A stretch of DNA of 64,000 nt from Symsagittifera roscoffensis (GCF_963678635.1 NC_087066.1:8895954-8959953); one strand, 5' to 3'; shown: positions 23,691 through 34,516, counted from the first letter of the stretch. The notes: generated from the letters alone by a model not told the origin. Numbers and translations: made by a program.

Positions 23691-25130
23691 ATGAAAGAAG
23701 TTGGATTATTTTGAAACAAAATCATCAGCGCTAGTTTTTCTTAGCTTAGGCCAATTTGAAGTAAACTTGGGTAAGCTTAGGTGCTAGGCAGTTTATCCCA
23801 ATTGCTCTAAATAGTACATAAAAATTAGAAAGGAATCAGATGCTAGAAAATTATAACTGCGGAGTCATATGTTGAAGTAGTGGATTGACTTACTGTGAAA
23901 CCTGGCAAACATTAGATAAAAACTAGCCATGATAGCTGAGCTCTTTTCAAAAAATCAACTGAACCAAAAAAACTAGTTCTAGAAGAAATCGAGATAATAT
24001 GAATGCGACACGGAAGTCAATGCGCGTAAACATTCTGATTAGACGGGTTATTCTCTTAGCTCCCAGAGGTGACTTTTTGGTGCAATTAGGTTCATATGAA
24101 TTAATCAACTTACCCCGGCATTTGAAAAACCAGGAATAAAATAGAGTATAGGTGGGAATTTTAGAAGCTTGGAGCGCAGTAGCTACATTGGGAAAAGAAA
24201 TTTTCCTAGCCTTAAGATGGCCGAAACTACGGGATAATTAAAAAAAGTCCTGTAGAAATTGCTCAAGTAAATATAACTGCAATTAGAGATAAAACCCACC
24301 TTAGTCTTTGCACAATTTATCAGAAGTTATTTCAAATGAACTTTTAAAACAATAAATTTTTTTGAACTACGAACTTTTAAGCCTTAAAACTATTTTAGTC
24401 AGGCCTAAATTCCGATTACGGCCTTAAGCATGGGTAGCGAATTTTTTATTGAAACTTTCCTGTGACGACTGTTATCATAAGCATAATTGAAACTCAATTA
24501 GATGAACATAGCAAAAAAATAATGGGTAGATTTCCTTAAGTCAAAATTATTAGTACTGAAATCGAGTATAATTGCTTCTTTTAGAACAAGTTAAGGTAGG
24601 AGAGCGAACATTTGGTTCTCAGAGCTAGAGAGAACAATTCGACACTTGTAAAGATAATGATTATCCCACGTGAGTTTGAGTGCGTTAATTTAGTGATATC
24701 TCAAGCTTGAGAGATAGTTGACTGAGCTGATTGATAGCGAGAGTGCGGAAAACTGTTCAGTGTTAACGAAAAAAATGAATTGCAATCGCTTAATTGCGTT
24801 GATTGATCCCGGGCTCCTTTTAGTTAGATTACTAAGTTTTTTCTGACCATTTTTGAGCCTTCTATATCTGGATGTATAGTTTTTTGAATGCAATTACTAC
24901 TTGCGCGAGAAATCGATACAGCCACCAGAGCAGTGACGAAAATGAGCAAGCAACATGGTAAGTTACAGAATCATTACCACAACAACTTAACTCCTCGGGT
25001 CGTCCCGCACAATTAAGTACCTAAGGGACCACTTTGCGGCGTCTTTGAGTAACACAGATGATATAAATAGAGAAGCATTCCCCCAAAACTTTAAAACACA
25101 AGAAACATGCATTCTTTGTTCAAATAAAAC
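23690..25130 (+). repeat. 3' long terminal repeat (decayed) of the gypsy-like element
   Basis: This is the partner of 18180-19590. It ends near 25080-25130 with GGACCACTTTGCGGCGTC, matching GGACTACTTAGCGGTGTC at 19499. LTR divergence is large by eye, so the insertion is old compared with the Polinton. Confidence 0.6.
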
Positions 25131-25134
25131 GAGC

Positions 25135-25260
25135 AAAACCAAAGAAATTGGTTTATTTTGAAACAAATTAACTTGCGCAAGTTTTTCGGGCTTAAGTCAA
25201 TTTGAAGTAAGTTTGTTTGATGTTAGAAAGTACACCTTTTATCCTAATTGCTCCTATAAA
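25135..25260 (+). repeat. Partial third LTR copy
   Basis: Words from the start of the 3' LTR (GGATTATTTTGAAACAAA, CAATTTGAAGTAA, TTTATCCCAATTGCTC near 23702-23815) reappear here (GGTTTATTTTGAAACAAA, CAATTTGAAGTAA, TTTATCCTAATTGCTCC). A truncated tandem LTR therefore directly follows the 3' LTR, as produced by LTR-LTR recombination or a nested insertion. Confidence 0.55.
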
Positions 25261-26173
25261 AACTGTAAAAGTATAAATTTTTTTAAATTTTTTCGCCTGC
25301 AAATCAACTTAATTTTTTTGAAAATTTTTTCGAAAAACTTTTTTAGAAATTTTTAGAAAAAGCGACGACTTGTTTTGCTCTCATGAAAAAAAGGGTGTAA
25401 GTTACTCTCGTGAACTCTATTGTTTATTGAGTTCATATCAACTATAGCAAGATTTGCGGGTTTCAGAGCAAATAGCTCAAAAGCAGTAGTGGACAAAAGT
25501 TTGGACAATTTTTACTTAAAATCTCAATATAAAATTTACATCGATTGACTGCAAATAACCCTCTGCCGCGCTAATTCTAAATCACCGTAATCATTTTTAA
25601 TGGCACTGAAAATTTTTTTGAATGAGCGTTAAAAAAATAGATTGGGCGATTTGAACCCTTTTAGTTGAGAAAACTGCAATTTTCAATATGGAAATTTTTA
25701 TCACTTTTTTGTTTGCTGAACAATAGTTTTTACTCTTCAAAGTGTTTTAATAAGAGTGATGAACAAAGTGAAGACTCTTTTATAGTTTTTGGTGATTTTT
25801 AAGTCAGAAAAAAAACTTAACATGCTCTAATAACTACACATGTGCATCCACATGTATATGAATTTAGGAATCCACTCAGGTATTTATGCATTTTCTGAGG
25901 TCAATTGAAATGTTTCTGCTAAAAATTAGTTAAAAAGCTTTCTCCAAAACTCAAAGAAATGGTGCAAAAAACGGGAACGGCTTCTTGTTTCGGATGTAGA
26001 AATTAAATTATAGGTTTATCAGCGGAATGAAAACGCTAACCACTGATCCAGTTTTCGGAATTTTATTTCGATTAAACCAAAAAAAGCTCCAATCAAGTGC
26101 ATATACTTTTTAGGGCATATATTTTTATTTAAATATTCAAGGTTTACTTATAAGACAAGCAAATGATCTGAAC
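25261..26173. other. Gene-less stretch left of the Polinton
   Basis: AT-rich. No exon, RNA gene or repeat family is recognised. It supplies the left flank of the Polinton insertion site. Confidence 0.5.
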
Positions 26174-26179
26174 TGCCCT
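26174..26179. repeat. Polinton target-site duplication, left (TGCCCT)
   Basis: TGCCCT directly precedes AGTAGTATTGTATCG, and the same six bases directly follow the inverted terminus at 44430-44435. Polinton integrases generate 6-bp duplications, so this fixes both ends of the element to the base. Confidence 0.9.
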
Positions 26180-26396
26180 AGTAGTATTGTATCGTGTCCC
26201 GGATCCTAAGGTGGGGGGTCCTTCCTAAGGGGGGGTCCTCACGTAAAGCAAAATCCTAGGAAAGGGGTCCTTAATTTTTTGGAGGACCCCTATCCTAGGA
26301 TTTTGTAAATGATCGCAAGTTCCCACCCCTAAAGTAAAAGACCCCATCCTTAGGATCTTGTTAAGCTGAGCTCAACAACCGGGACGCGATACAATA
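26180..26396 (+). repeat. Left terminal inverted repeat of the Polinton (palindromic)
   Basis: It matches 44203-44429 in inverse orientation. It is also an imperfect palindrome in itself: the outer GTATTGTATCGTGTCCCGG is answered by the inner CCGGGACGCGATACAAT, and the centre has CAAAATCCTAGGA...TCCTAGGATTTTG around about 26277, with GGGGTCC/GGACCCC paired inside. Each end could fold into a hairpin of about 100 bp. Confidence 0.9.
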
Positions 26397-26773
26397 ATTC
26401 CTTCTAATTTCTTTGAAAGCGGTCCCTTTTCCCGCGATAATTAAAATTAATCGTCCTAATTCCTGAACTTTTCTTTTTTCGTCCTAGTTTCATGTGGATA
26501 TCATTTCCTGGCTTTCTTTCTTTTCGTCATAGATTTGTCATGCTATTAAAGTTTGTTATTGAAAACAAGCCTAAGGATTTCACACATTTGTTTGAATTAA
26601 CACTTGGTTTGCGTCTACTAGTTTATTTGCCTGAAGCTATTTATGTTAAAACAGTGATTGAGCTCAATACGAGTATTTTATTAGTTGTAAATTGGTAAAA
26701 ACCAAAACATATACAAGTCGAAGTATAAAAAGGATGAACAGTAAAAATCATCTGAAAATATATGTTTCAGACT

Positions 26774-27291
26774 TTAATGTTTATTGTTTTGGTTTTCTTT
26801 GCGCTGTTTTTTAGATGGTCGTTCTTCTGAAGCTTCAGATAAAATAAATGGGTTTTTTATAGGGGGACGTTCACGGACTCGGCTACTAGAAGCTTCTTCT
26901 TCTTCTTGCAGCTCTGCTTCTGAGTAGGGCCGCTGTAAAAATCCCCAATCCGGAAGTGTAAAATCGGGAGAACTGTTATCAGTTTCATTGTATGAGTTGG
27001 CCCACTCGGTGTCCATGTAAATGTCTTCTAGAAAAGCATTTTCTTCAGCGGCTTTATGGCCAAAGGGCACTGTCGAAATTCCGTCGAAAAGTAGAAAACG
27101 TTTTGAGTCGAATGGTGATAATGCAAGTTTGTTTTGTTTCACTGTCATATTGGTGTGACCTTTCGAAACTATAATATAGTTGTACACTCTCATTGTTTTT
27201 CCAGTGAATAATGTGTCCCTGAAGGTTTGGTGGACCAGTTCTCTCTGTGCACTCCGTTTAATTCCTTTGGCACTCAATTTTTGAGTGCCTT
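26774..27291 (-). CDS. PolB exon 3: polymerase C-terminus
   Basis: It is spliced in phase from 27622 through acceptor CTGTTTAG (27293-27292). The residues TVKQNKLALSPFDSKRF and the following PFGH form the conserved end of protein-primed Polinton polymerases. A low-complexity acidic tail rich in Glu and Ser ends in basic KKQRKENQNNKH, possibly a nuclear localisation signal. The frame has no ATG at its head, which supports its being an exon and not a separate gene. Confidence 0.85.
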
Positions 27292-27621
27292 CTAAACAGA
27301 AGCAAAATTATTATTCTTTTCTACAACGTAGGGGATAGCTTCATTTCACTTCAGCAACTCAATTTATACCGAACAAAATTTGATTCATTTTACCAAAAAA
27401 CAACAGAAGGCTCTAAATTATGATTAAAAAAGAGGAAAAAAGAGGGAATATGTTGTCAGATAAATCAACGTTTAGGCAACATTGTATAATGTTGCCTAAA
27501 TCAGCTAAATGCCCATAGTTTAAGGCAACAAATTAAGGGGTGTAGGTAGGTTGGTGGTGGTAATTTTTTTTCTGTAAAAGGTAGGAATGGGGGGTGGAAG
27601 GGTGGCTTAAATTTTATTTAC
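27292..27621 (-). other. PolB intron 2 with a 13-bp-arm perfect hairpin
   Basis: The 330-nt intron has donor GTAAAT and acceptor CTGTTTAG and joins the palm and C-terminal exons in phase. It contains TTTAGGCAACATT and its exact complement AATGTTGCCTAAA at 27471-27500, with a 4-base loop. A partial echo, TTTAAGGCAACA, follows at about 27516. Confidence 0.75.
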
Positions 27622-29290
27622 CATTAAGGACGACCGAATATAGTTTCGGTCTTAGGGCGATGAATTCTCTGATCGGCTTCCCACCAGTCTCGTCTTTGAA
27701 CTTCAGCACAACTTTCTTGTTGGTATCCTCGAACAAGAAATGGTCCTTATCGTAATTTGTAAAGTCGAAATCAGCTTTTATTTTCTCCAAGTCTCGGTAA
27801 ACGTCATCAGTTTTTATAGCGTAAATAAAACTATCCGTGTCGGAGTAAAGGAGTTCCAAGTTTAGATTTGGTTTCATTTTTTGATAATGAAACTGAAACA
27901 TGAAACGCTTGGCGAAGTCTAGGATGGTCGCAACAACTATCATAGGTTTATCCCACAATATTTTTGTTACTGAAAAGCTAATTGTGGCTAATTGATCGTC
28001 AATGATTTGAAAGCTTTTCATTGTGCTCAGAGCTGTTTTTTGTAAAAGTTCTCTCTCATTCCTTACAATCTCCAGCTTCTTTCTTCCTAACTTAGACTCC
28101 ATTGTCTTACCGAAAGCTGAATTAACAATTAGCTTGTAGAAGTTCTCCTGGAATTTATTTACCGCGGCTTTCCGTAGGCGGGTGTTGAGGTCGACAAAGG
28201 GTGCCATCCAGTGACTTTGGCGGAACTGAAGAACTTTTCCGAGGTGAGTTATTTTCATTCCCAGCTCATGGTACAATTTTAGAGTAAGGTAGTGCAAAAC
28301 ATAACTTTCTTTAGGATGCAAGGTCTGTAGAAGCTTTGGCACTTTTGGCAGTGTGGTGATTCCCAATTTTCCCAACATGTCGACTTGCTCGTTGCTCATT
28401 GCACCGATGTCCACTACTTCACGAGAGGGGGCAAGGGGGTAATCAGCAAAGAAGTCGTGAAGCTCTTCGGGTATGGTTAAATTGACTTCAACTATATAAC
28501 CCCACTCTGAGGTTTTGCTGGTGAGCAGTATGTCTGCCAGACTTTTTTCAACTATTGAAAAATCGTTTAAGGGCAAAGGGCAGTGTTTCATTATCCCCCC
28601 GTACAAATTGTTTGCATCAATATTGAGGATGTAGCTTGATGGTTCTGAGGGCAAAAAATCGTCGAGGTATTTATTGTTTGCTTTGTAAAATCGGCGCGCG
28701 TAAACCGACGACATGCCTCCTCGTATCATTCGCTGCACAAGGTCTAGATGTTCACGGTCCGTTAAGAGTTTCAGTTCGGGCTTACAAACTTTTAGAAAGG
28801 CGTCCCCGGAAAGGTTACTTGCCGTGAAGTAACAGGCGCAATCCAGCCCGTATGTTTGATAGCAAACTTCACGAAAAGCTTCGAAAACGGAAGCAAGCAA
28901 TAGCACATCTGTAGTCAAGTACAAGTCGTGGTAATCACCAAGTGAGCCACACTTCAGTTCGGTGAAAACTTTAAGAGCATGATTGTACTCGCTTCTTGAA
29001 ACACTCACATCCCCTCCTGTTAGACTATTTTTCCACATTGCTCGTGGGGGAAGGCGAGTTTCTCGGAATTTTTCGAATGAGTTGAAGTATGAGTAGGGGT
29101 ATTGCCCTTTCTGTTTCAACACACTGACTTTTTCGCGTGAGTGGCCGAGTTTTTCAAAATAGTTCTCCAGCAGAAAAAACTTTTCGTTGGGCAAATTATC
29201 GACAAGTTTTGCCAACGATGCTAGCATGAACCTATACGAATCGATGAATCTCAGATTTTCGTAGAGTTTTTTGATTTTTCCGTTTTTTGT
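27622..29290 (-). CDS. PolB exon 2, second part: Exo III and polymerase palm motifs
   Basis: The frame opens upstream of the first Met at 29227, with the sequence FIDSYRF that follows Exo II in the family. Exo III (YLTTDVLLLASVFE), motif A (ILNIDANNLYGGIM), motif B (KLIVNSAFGKTME) and motif C (LLYSDTDSFIYAI) appear in the expected order over about 540 residues, with catalytic Asp residues intact in A and C. It ends at the donor AATG|GTAAAT (27622/27621). The few residues past the donor are intron read-through. Confidence 0.92.
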
Positions 29291-30193
29291 CCGTGTACGT
29301 TTTTATGTAGACTGATATTGTCAAGGATATATATTTTTCTTCAGATGCGGGTATTACGGAAAAAGTGTTTTCCGAATCGCTTTTTGCCAGCGCTTTGATT
29401 ATAAAGTGTAAATCATAATTTAACAAATTATGAGCTACCACTGGAATGTAATTTGTTGTTTTTCTCTTAACGTTACACTCATTGTGTGCCCAACCCAGGA
29501 ACTTGTTGGTGTAATGGCAATGATCAAGTACCACTTGATCATTGTCGGAAAAATCATTCTCGCATATCCAACAAATTGTAGCATCTTCCCGTTCCTGGTC
29601 TGTTATACCAGTGAAAGTGTAATATTTCCTTTTTTCTACGTAAATTTGTCTCGCTAACGATTCAAGGGAGCTAATTAGCTCTTCCATCACATTCGGTCCT
29701 CTTTTAAGCTCAAACTTTAACAGGTCTTTTTTCCCAAATTCGATTACTGCTAATGCGTAGCCGCACGGTTGATGGATATCAATTGTTTGCGTGCTAGATT
29801 TTCGCGGATCAGGTTGCAGTCCGTATACTGGTAAGAGCAGTGACTCCAAATCAAAGTAGATTACTCTGGGTACGTACCAACGAGCTGTTAAGTTTTTGAA
29901 CTTGTGGTCATCTTTTCCCGGCTTGGGCATTGTTATGACGACATCTTCGTCTTGGTAGCACAGTTCTTGATGTCTTCTCAGAGTTTCGAATGAAGCGCAT
30001 GTGTGGAAACATTTGCGACAAATCTCAGATTGAAAGGTGCACTTTGTGCCGCACGTACTCGACCAGTTTCTGGAGATCACTTATCAACACATAGTGATAT
30101 TTTGATCCATCTGGCAGCAGCAACAAGTCCACAATCAGGCTAGTAGTGAATCTGCTCGATACTCTTATGGGCAACAATTCGCCATTGTTGTAC
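29232..30193 (-). CDS. PolB exon 2, first part: Cys knuckle, Exo I, HNH-like insert, Exo II
   Basis: After the acceptor TTCTGTTCAG (30194), the frame reads into YHYVLISDLQKLV and then shifts near 30030 to the frame used by 29232-30080. That frame has a knuckle C-x2-C...H...C (CRKCFHTCASF), Exo I (VIYFDLES), a C-x2-C/DHCHYT/H/CN block (CWICENDF, VLDHCHYTNKFLGWAH) like endonuclease VII-type HNH domains, and Exo II (AHNLLNYDLHF). The frame then breaks at the T6 run (29283-29288) before the next piece. Confidence 0.85.
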
Positions 30194-30314
30194 CTGAACA
30201 GAAAAATAATTTTTATACCTAGGTTTGGAATGAAATAAAAAGGGTGTTTGAATAGGTGAAGAACATTATTGAAGGAATTTTAAAATTTTTAGAAGGCAAT
30301 TAGAATTTGCTTAC
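30194..30314 (-). other. PolB intron 1
   Basis: The 121-nt intron runs from donor GTAAGC at 30314 to acceptor TTCTGTTCAG ending at 30194. It joins frames in phase 2/1. The exons on either side are both recognisable polymerase sequence, which supports the splice. Confidence 0.75.
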
Positions 30315-31354
30315 CGGAAGAAGTTGATTTCACAATTGTTCAACTTTTCAAATCTGTCCATATTCATCAGACCCATTGGCATTTCGTATTCCCCATTGAT
30401 TTTCACAATTCCTTCTTTGTCGATATTGTAGGTTGAGACTTTGTTTTTCTCCAGCCACCGTCTAGATGTGGTATAGAGGGCCGGCTCATTCACATTGTGA
30501 AATGCGGCAACAAAGCAGTAGAGAAAGCAACGGTCATCATCTTTAGTGTTGATATTTGTGAGCAGAGTAGATGCTGCGCTGAGTGCATCAGGTAGCTCGA
30601 GGTAGGATCCTGCTCTTATTGGTGAGAAGGCCGCTAAACTGATTTGCAATTTTTCAATTCTGTCAATAAACCATCCGCTACCATGAGAAGAGAACGAATT
30701 GACTTGGTTGACCATATGTTCAATCAGTTCAAAGAATTGAACCCCAGCTATTCCCTCGAAGTACACTGTCAATGTCTTAGTGTTCAGAAACAGCATGGTC
30801 CTTTCGAAGTTTCCACTGTCCCCGTCTTGCACAGTGGGAATTTTGATCATTCCCACTTCCACGTGGAATTGCACCTTGTTCGGACCCTCTTTGACCCTTT
30901 CCAGTATAAGAGCATCTATTTCCTCCTTGTTTTGCATCATGACTTGAAGCAAATCCATTTCTTTTTCACCAAATTTGAGATCGTATCGACGCAATTTGCC
31001 TCTGAACGCGCTTTCCGTTGGGGCAGCGGAAGACGTCGTCTCAATGCCGTCCCAAACTGGCAATGCGTGCTTCTTCAGCAAGTGTTGTCCATAGCTTTCC
31101 GCGGTGAGAAATATTGTATGGCAATAGATACAATGACTATTCGAAGTCATGTCATGTACCAGCTCGACGTGCTCTCGGGCTTCCGACAAACTCTCGAATG
31201 ACTCGAGACACTCATCGCAAACAGTTTGAGGAGGAGGGGGAGGAAGGATCTTGTGAACATTTTGCTCATGTCTTCTCAAGTTCCTTTTAGAGCTCAGTAT
31301 TTTTCCGCACTGCTGGCAAGGAACAGGTGTCGCGATAGAATTAGAGTTCGGCAT
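30315..31354 (-). CDS. PolB exon 1: three C2H2 zinc fingers and N-terminal domain
   Basis: The 347-residue frame begins with three C2H2 fingers, at residues about 13-34, 45-66 and 74-95 (for example CQQCGKIL...RRHEQNVH). A proline run separates the first two. The rest (from about residue 150) contains the RGSGW-like signature in the form SHGSGWFIDR, SPIRAGSYLELP and DDRCFLYCFVAA, typical of the region that precedes the exonuclease in Polinton polymerases. It ends at donor CCG|GTAAGC (30315/30314), which links in phase to the acceptor at 30193. The start at 31354 gives the fingers a full-length lead and nothing better lies upstream. Confidence 0.85.
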
Positions 31355-32040
31355 TGTTTGTTGAAGTTACTGAAGTAATTCAGGAAAATTTCAAGAAGTA
31401 GAACTGGTTATGAAAAAGCAAAAGCGAGAAGTGACTAGCACCAAAAAACTTTGCGGGTAAGGGCAAGTAGAAACCATTAACGAGAGTTTTACTTCGCCGT
31501 CTTGACAATAAGTACTTTCGTTTCCAAAATCAGGGTTTATTCTAGCTTTAAGCTCTATATGTCTCATCACTCTGCTCAAGTGCAGGGGTTTTGTATACTA
31601 AAAACTGATTCATTCACAGCCTCAAACTTTTGCTGTTAATTATAAGGGTTAGCGATAAAGTTTTGGCATTTTTTAGGGGGCTGGTTTAGACTTTCAATTA
31701 ACATTTCAGCACTAAATTACAAAATTTAAAGCTTAGAATGATTCAGATAGAGCCTAAAACTTTTTATGACTAATTTTAACCGTGAAACAGTAATTTCCTA
31801 ATGATTTCAAGCCCACTTCTTGGTTTGCGTAAATAGGTATAATAAAAAGTAGAAACATGAGATAAAAGTATTCAGAAAGTAAAGCCCTCAACTAACTAAT
31901 TAAATTGAAATAAAATAGTAAACTTAAAAAATGAAAATTTTGCAAATTTGACACCTTGATAGTTACCGATGCATGATAAGCATAGATTGTCATTTGAATG
32001 TGTAAAAGATATCGGAATCAAAGTTTCCTTCATGTCATTC
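31355..32040. other. Presumed PolB promoter side; no gene seen
   Basis: AT-rich spacer between the polymerase start and the internal inverted repeat. The 62-codon minus-strand frame here has no recognisable feature. A divergently placed promoter for the polymerase is expected from position only. Confidence 0.4.
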
Positions 32041-32160
32041 AGTGTCCCGTGAAACATTTCATATCATGTCCTTCGAAATATTAAGGCATGGCCGTTTGGT
32101 TTAAGGGCAATAGCTAACCCGGCGTTGCTCGTCGCTACGCTCCTCGGGAACGCCTCCCGT
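32041..32160 (+). repeat. Left arm of the internal inverted repeat
   Basis: The run from GTGAAACATTTCATATCATG through GGCCGTTTGGTTTAAGGGCA to CGGGAACGCCTCCCG is matched in reverse complement at 35591-35712. The inner end has a small hairpin, GGCGTT (32121-32126) with AACGCC (32149-32154), enclosing a GC-rich loop. Weaker similarity extends outward for about 20 bases. Confidence 0.9.
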
Positions 32161-33246
32161 TCTGTAATTTCAAGTGAAATTTTTTTTTTCAAAATAAAGG
32201 AAAACCTCAAACTTTTTATGTTGTGAAAAAAGGAAAAGTAATGTTTAAAAAAGTGTCTTTTATATCTATCAACAAAAAAACCAGTAAGTTTTGTGGGACC
32301 TCGAGCACAGTTCTACTGGTCAAGTTCGAAATTTAAAAAACATAATTTTTTAACTTCTTTTTTCCTTCATTTTTAGCTTGAATTATTCGTTCTCGTTTTA
32401 AATTCAAGTGAATGTGGTTTGAAATTTTTAGGAGCTATCTGAAACGTAATTAGGACAAGCGTAGAAATTAAAAAAAAACAATTATAGCCCAATCAATGAG
32501 AGTAGACGCTTAAAAAGTTGTGATTTTTTGAGAAAATCTGATTTTTGTGAAAATATTGAAGAAAAAATTGGGAAAAAATTTTTTTCTCTACAAATCCATT
32601 GAAAGTACCCTCAATCAATTTGCCATGAATTTCTGAGCAGGGTTAAGGGTCATGTTCATTTTTCGAAAAAAAAACATAAATTTTTTTTTTCTTATTTTTA
32701 CCAAAAAATTGTCCGTTTTACACCCAAAACATGTATATGAATGTAATATAATGCAGATTTATGGCTTAAAACACTCTCTGTTACTTTGCGTAAGACCTGG
32801 CTAACCCCACCGGGCACAAAGTATGATGAGAGAGAGGACAGAGAGTGTTTGATAAAAAAGCCAAATAAATATGGTTGGACTACCAACAAGAAAATGTTGG
32901 ACCCTTCCATATTTATCTTTCTTTTGAAAAGAAAGCAATATCCCGAAAAGGATATTCCAAATGGGGTTCACTACTGAGCAAGTGTATTTATCTCTCTCTT
33001 TCTCTCTCTCATTCTTTCTCAAACAACAATTTTAGCATAAAATTATTCTCGATTTGTGATTTTTTTCTAGTTTTTCTCTAACATTTTGCTAAAAACTTTA
33101 ATTGATCTATTAAGCAAAATAAAAACTGAGACAAAAAATATACACACAGTAATGTTAAAACAGCTTAGAAGTCAAATCAAACAAAAATGAAAATATAAAA
33201 CCTTGGAATAATATTTGAAACAAAGGAAAGTTTTTTGTTTAAGTTA
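32161..33246. other. Non-coding part of the internal block
   Basis: About 1.1 kb without a credible gene. Short frames at 32.7-33.1 kb overlap in several phases. A (TC)n tract lies at about 32990-33012, and CAAATAAATATGG-type AT-rich runs are common. Confidence 0.5.
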
Positions 33247-33891
33247 TTAGAAACCTCGAAACTGTAGTTTTCTCTTTTTTGGCGCATAGCAAGCTGCATT
33301 TGGAGGAGTGCCTTGAATGAGATCTGGGGTGACTAGATCAATTGTCTCCGCACTAGATGAAACCCGAGCATCCGAATAGGAAGTTGATTGTTCTGGAGTT
33401 GAAACTGCTCCCCTAACAAACGACTCGGGAGACATTGCTGTCGGAATATCCCAGTACGCTTCGCGCTCTGCATAATCACGAATACATCCCTCCTGATTTT
33501 CATACAACGGCATTGACTCGCAGTCATACGCGAAGAGAATTTTTCTTGGAGACTGCTCGAGCGAGGTTGTGTCGTTTATCTCCGTCTTTTCTAATGCCGG
33601 ATAGCTCTCGTGAATAGTGCAACTCTCGTACATTCGTTTTCGATTCTGTCTAAGTAGATCGATGTGATCAAGGAGGTAGTTCGGTAGCATGATATGACTT
33701 TTTGTAGTCCATTCCTCGTTTTGATTCTCGTCGTTTTTTCGGGGAGCCAAGTCATTGAACGGACTTGCTGTAGACGGAGAGACTCTCTCTTTCTGTTGAT
33801 GGATGACTGCAATCGACTCTCTCGTGTATGTTTGGTAAATAATTGTTCTTTCTCGATCAGACACTGAGATTATTTGTAAAGGACTAGTCAT
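33247..33891 (-). CDS. Unknown 214-residue protein with C-terminal nuclear localisation signal
   Basis: One uninterrupted frame from MTSPLQIISVSD to a stop, polar and Ser/Thr/Glu-rich, without cysteine clusters or membrane segments. The end, APKKRKLQFRGF, contains a classic monopartite nuclear signal (PKKRKL). The middle has mixed acidic and aromatic sequence (LFAYDCESMPLYENQ). I recognise no family. Its location in the inverted-repeat block and the nuclear signal suggest a regulatory or DNA-handling role, which is inference only. The smaller frames overlapping it on both strands are shadows. Confidence 0.6.
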   Translation of the reverse strand: MTSPLQIISVSDRERTIIYQTYTRESIAVIHQQKERVSPSTASPFNDLAPRKNDENQNEEWTTKSHIMLPNYLLDHIDLLRQNRKRMYESCTIHESYPALEKTEINDTTSLEQSPRKILFAYDCESMPLYENQEGCIRDYAEREAYWDIPTAMSPESFVRGAVSTPEQSTSYSDARVSSSAETIDLVTPDLIQGTPPNAACYAPKKRKLQFRGF

Positions 33892-34516
33892 GACTTGAAG
33901 AGGTTTAAAATTTTGTTAAAATGAAATGACTGAACTACCGAAATGAAATTGAGAGAATGAAAAGTATGAAAAGTTTATTAATGAGAATGAGATCAGGAAA
34001 GGGGTGGCATAGTTCAATTAGGTCAAAGCTAATAACTTTTTAGGCAAGGCTATCAATTTTTATTCATTCTTTTAAGCATGACGCCTGAGGTCATGTTAGG
34101 AATGAATGTGAAAACCCGATTTTTTAGATTTATGTGATAGCTTTATTATAGTGGCTACGGGCGAAAGCACTCAAAACAAGTTTTCATGATAGTTTGCCAG
34201 ACATTCTTTGTTATGCTGTTAGAAATTCATTACCATGATTCATAACAGTCATTAAAATAACCGTCACAATAAATAACACTAGAAGATTTTTAGAGTATAG
34301 CCGGGGGAAAAAGTAACTAAATACCCATATGAAAAGAGGTTTATCGTTAAAGAAATTATATCCTTGGTGATTAAGTCTTATCAATATGGCTTAGGGCGCT
34401 CGTAAACGTTATCACCTAAATTTTTACTTTGGGAGCGCATGATATGTCTCGTATAATGTGATCAGTCATTCTTCAACGTTCCACACTAAAAACCAGTTGG
34501 TTGTTATTCATTTATA
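33892..34516. promoter_or_regulatory. Divergent intergenic region in the internal block
   Basis: This 0.6-kb gap separates the minus-strand NLS gene from the plus-strand PC4-like gene, so both promoters should lie here. It is AT-rich and has no reading frame of note. No clear operator could be singled out. Confidence 0.4.

Larger units (their letters stand above)
26774..31354 (-). pseudogene. Polinton protein-primed DNA polymerase B (broken by two frameshifts)
   Basis: Family-B polymerase that would replicate the linear element with a protein primer. Order on the minus strand: exon 1 30315-31354 (zinc fingers and N-terminal domain), intron 30194-30314, exon 2 27622-30193 (3'-5' exonuclease with HNH-like insert, then the polymerase core), intron 27292-27621, exon 3 26774-27291 (C-terminus). 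About 1,380 codons in all. Exo motifs (YFDLES, AHNLLNYD, YLTTDVLLL) and Pol motifs A (DANNLYG), B (NSAFG) and C (YSDTDS) are all present. Exon 2 needs one frame change near 30030 and another in the run of six T at about 29283-29288, so the product is not made intact, unless these are sequencing errors in homopolymers. Confidence 0.9.

Noticed and set aside
30644-31201. 185-codon plus-strand frame opposite the polymerase N-terminus
   Set aside because: Shadow of the well-supported minus-strand exon with zinc fingers.
32100-32160. tRNA-like or SINE-like gene at the internal inverted repeat
   Set aside because: No box A/B consensus or cloverleaf; the structure is better explained by the short GGCGTT/AACGCC hairpin.
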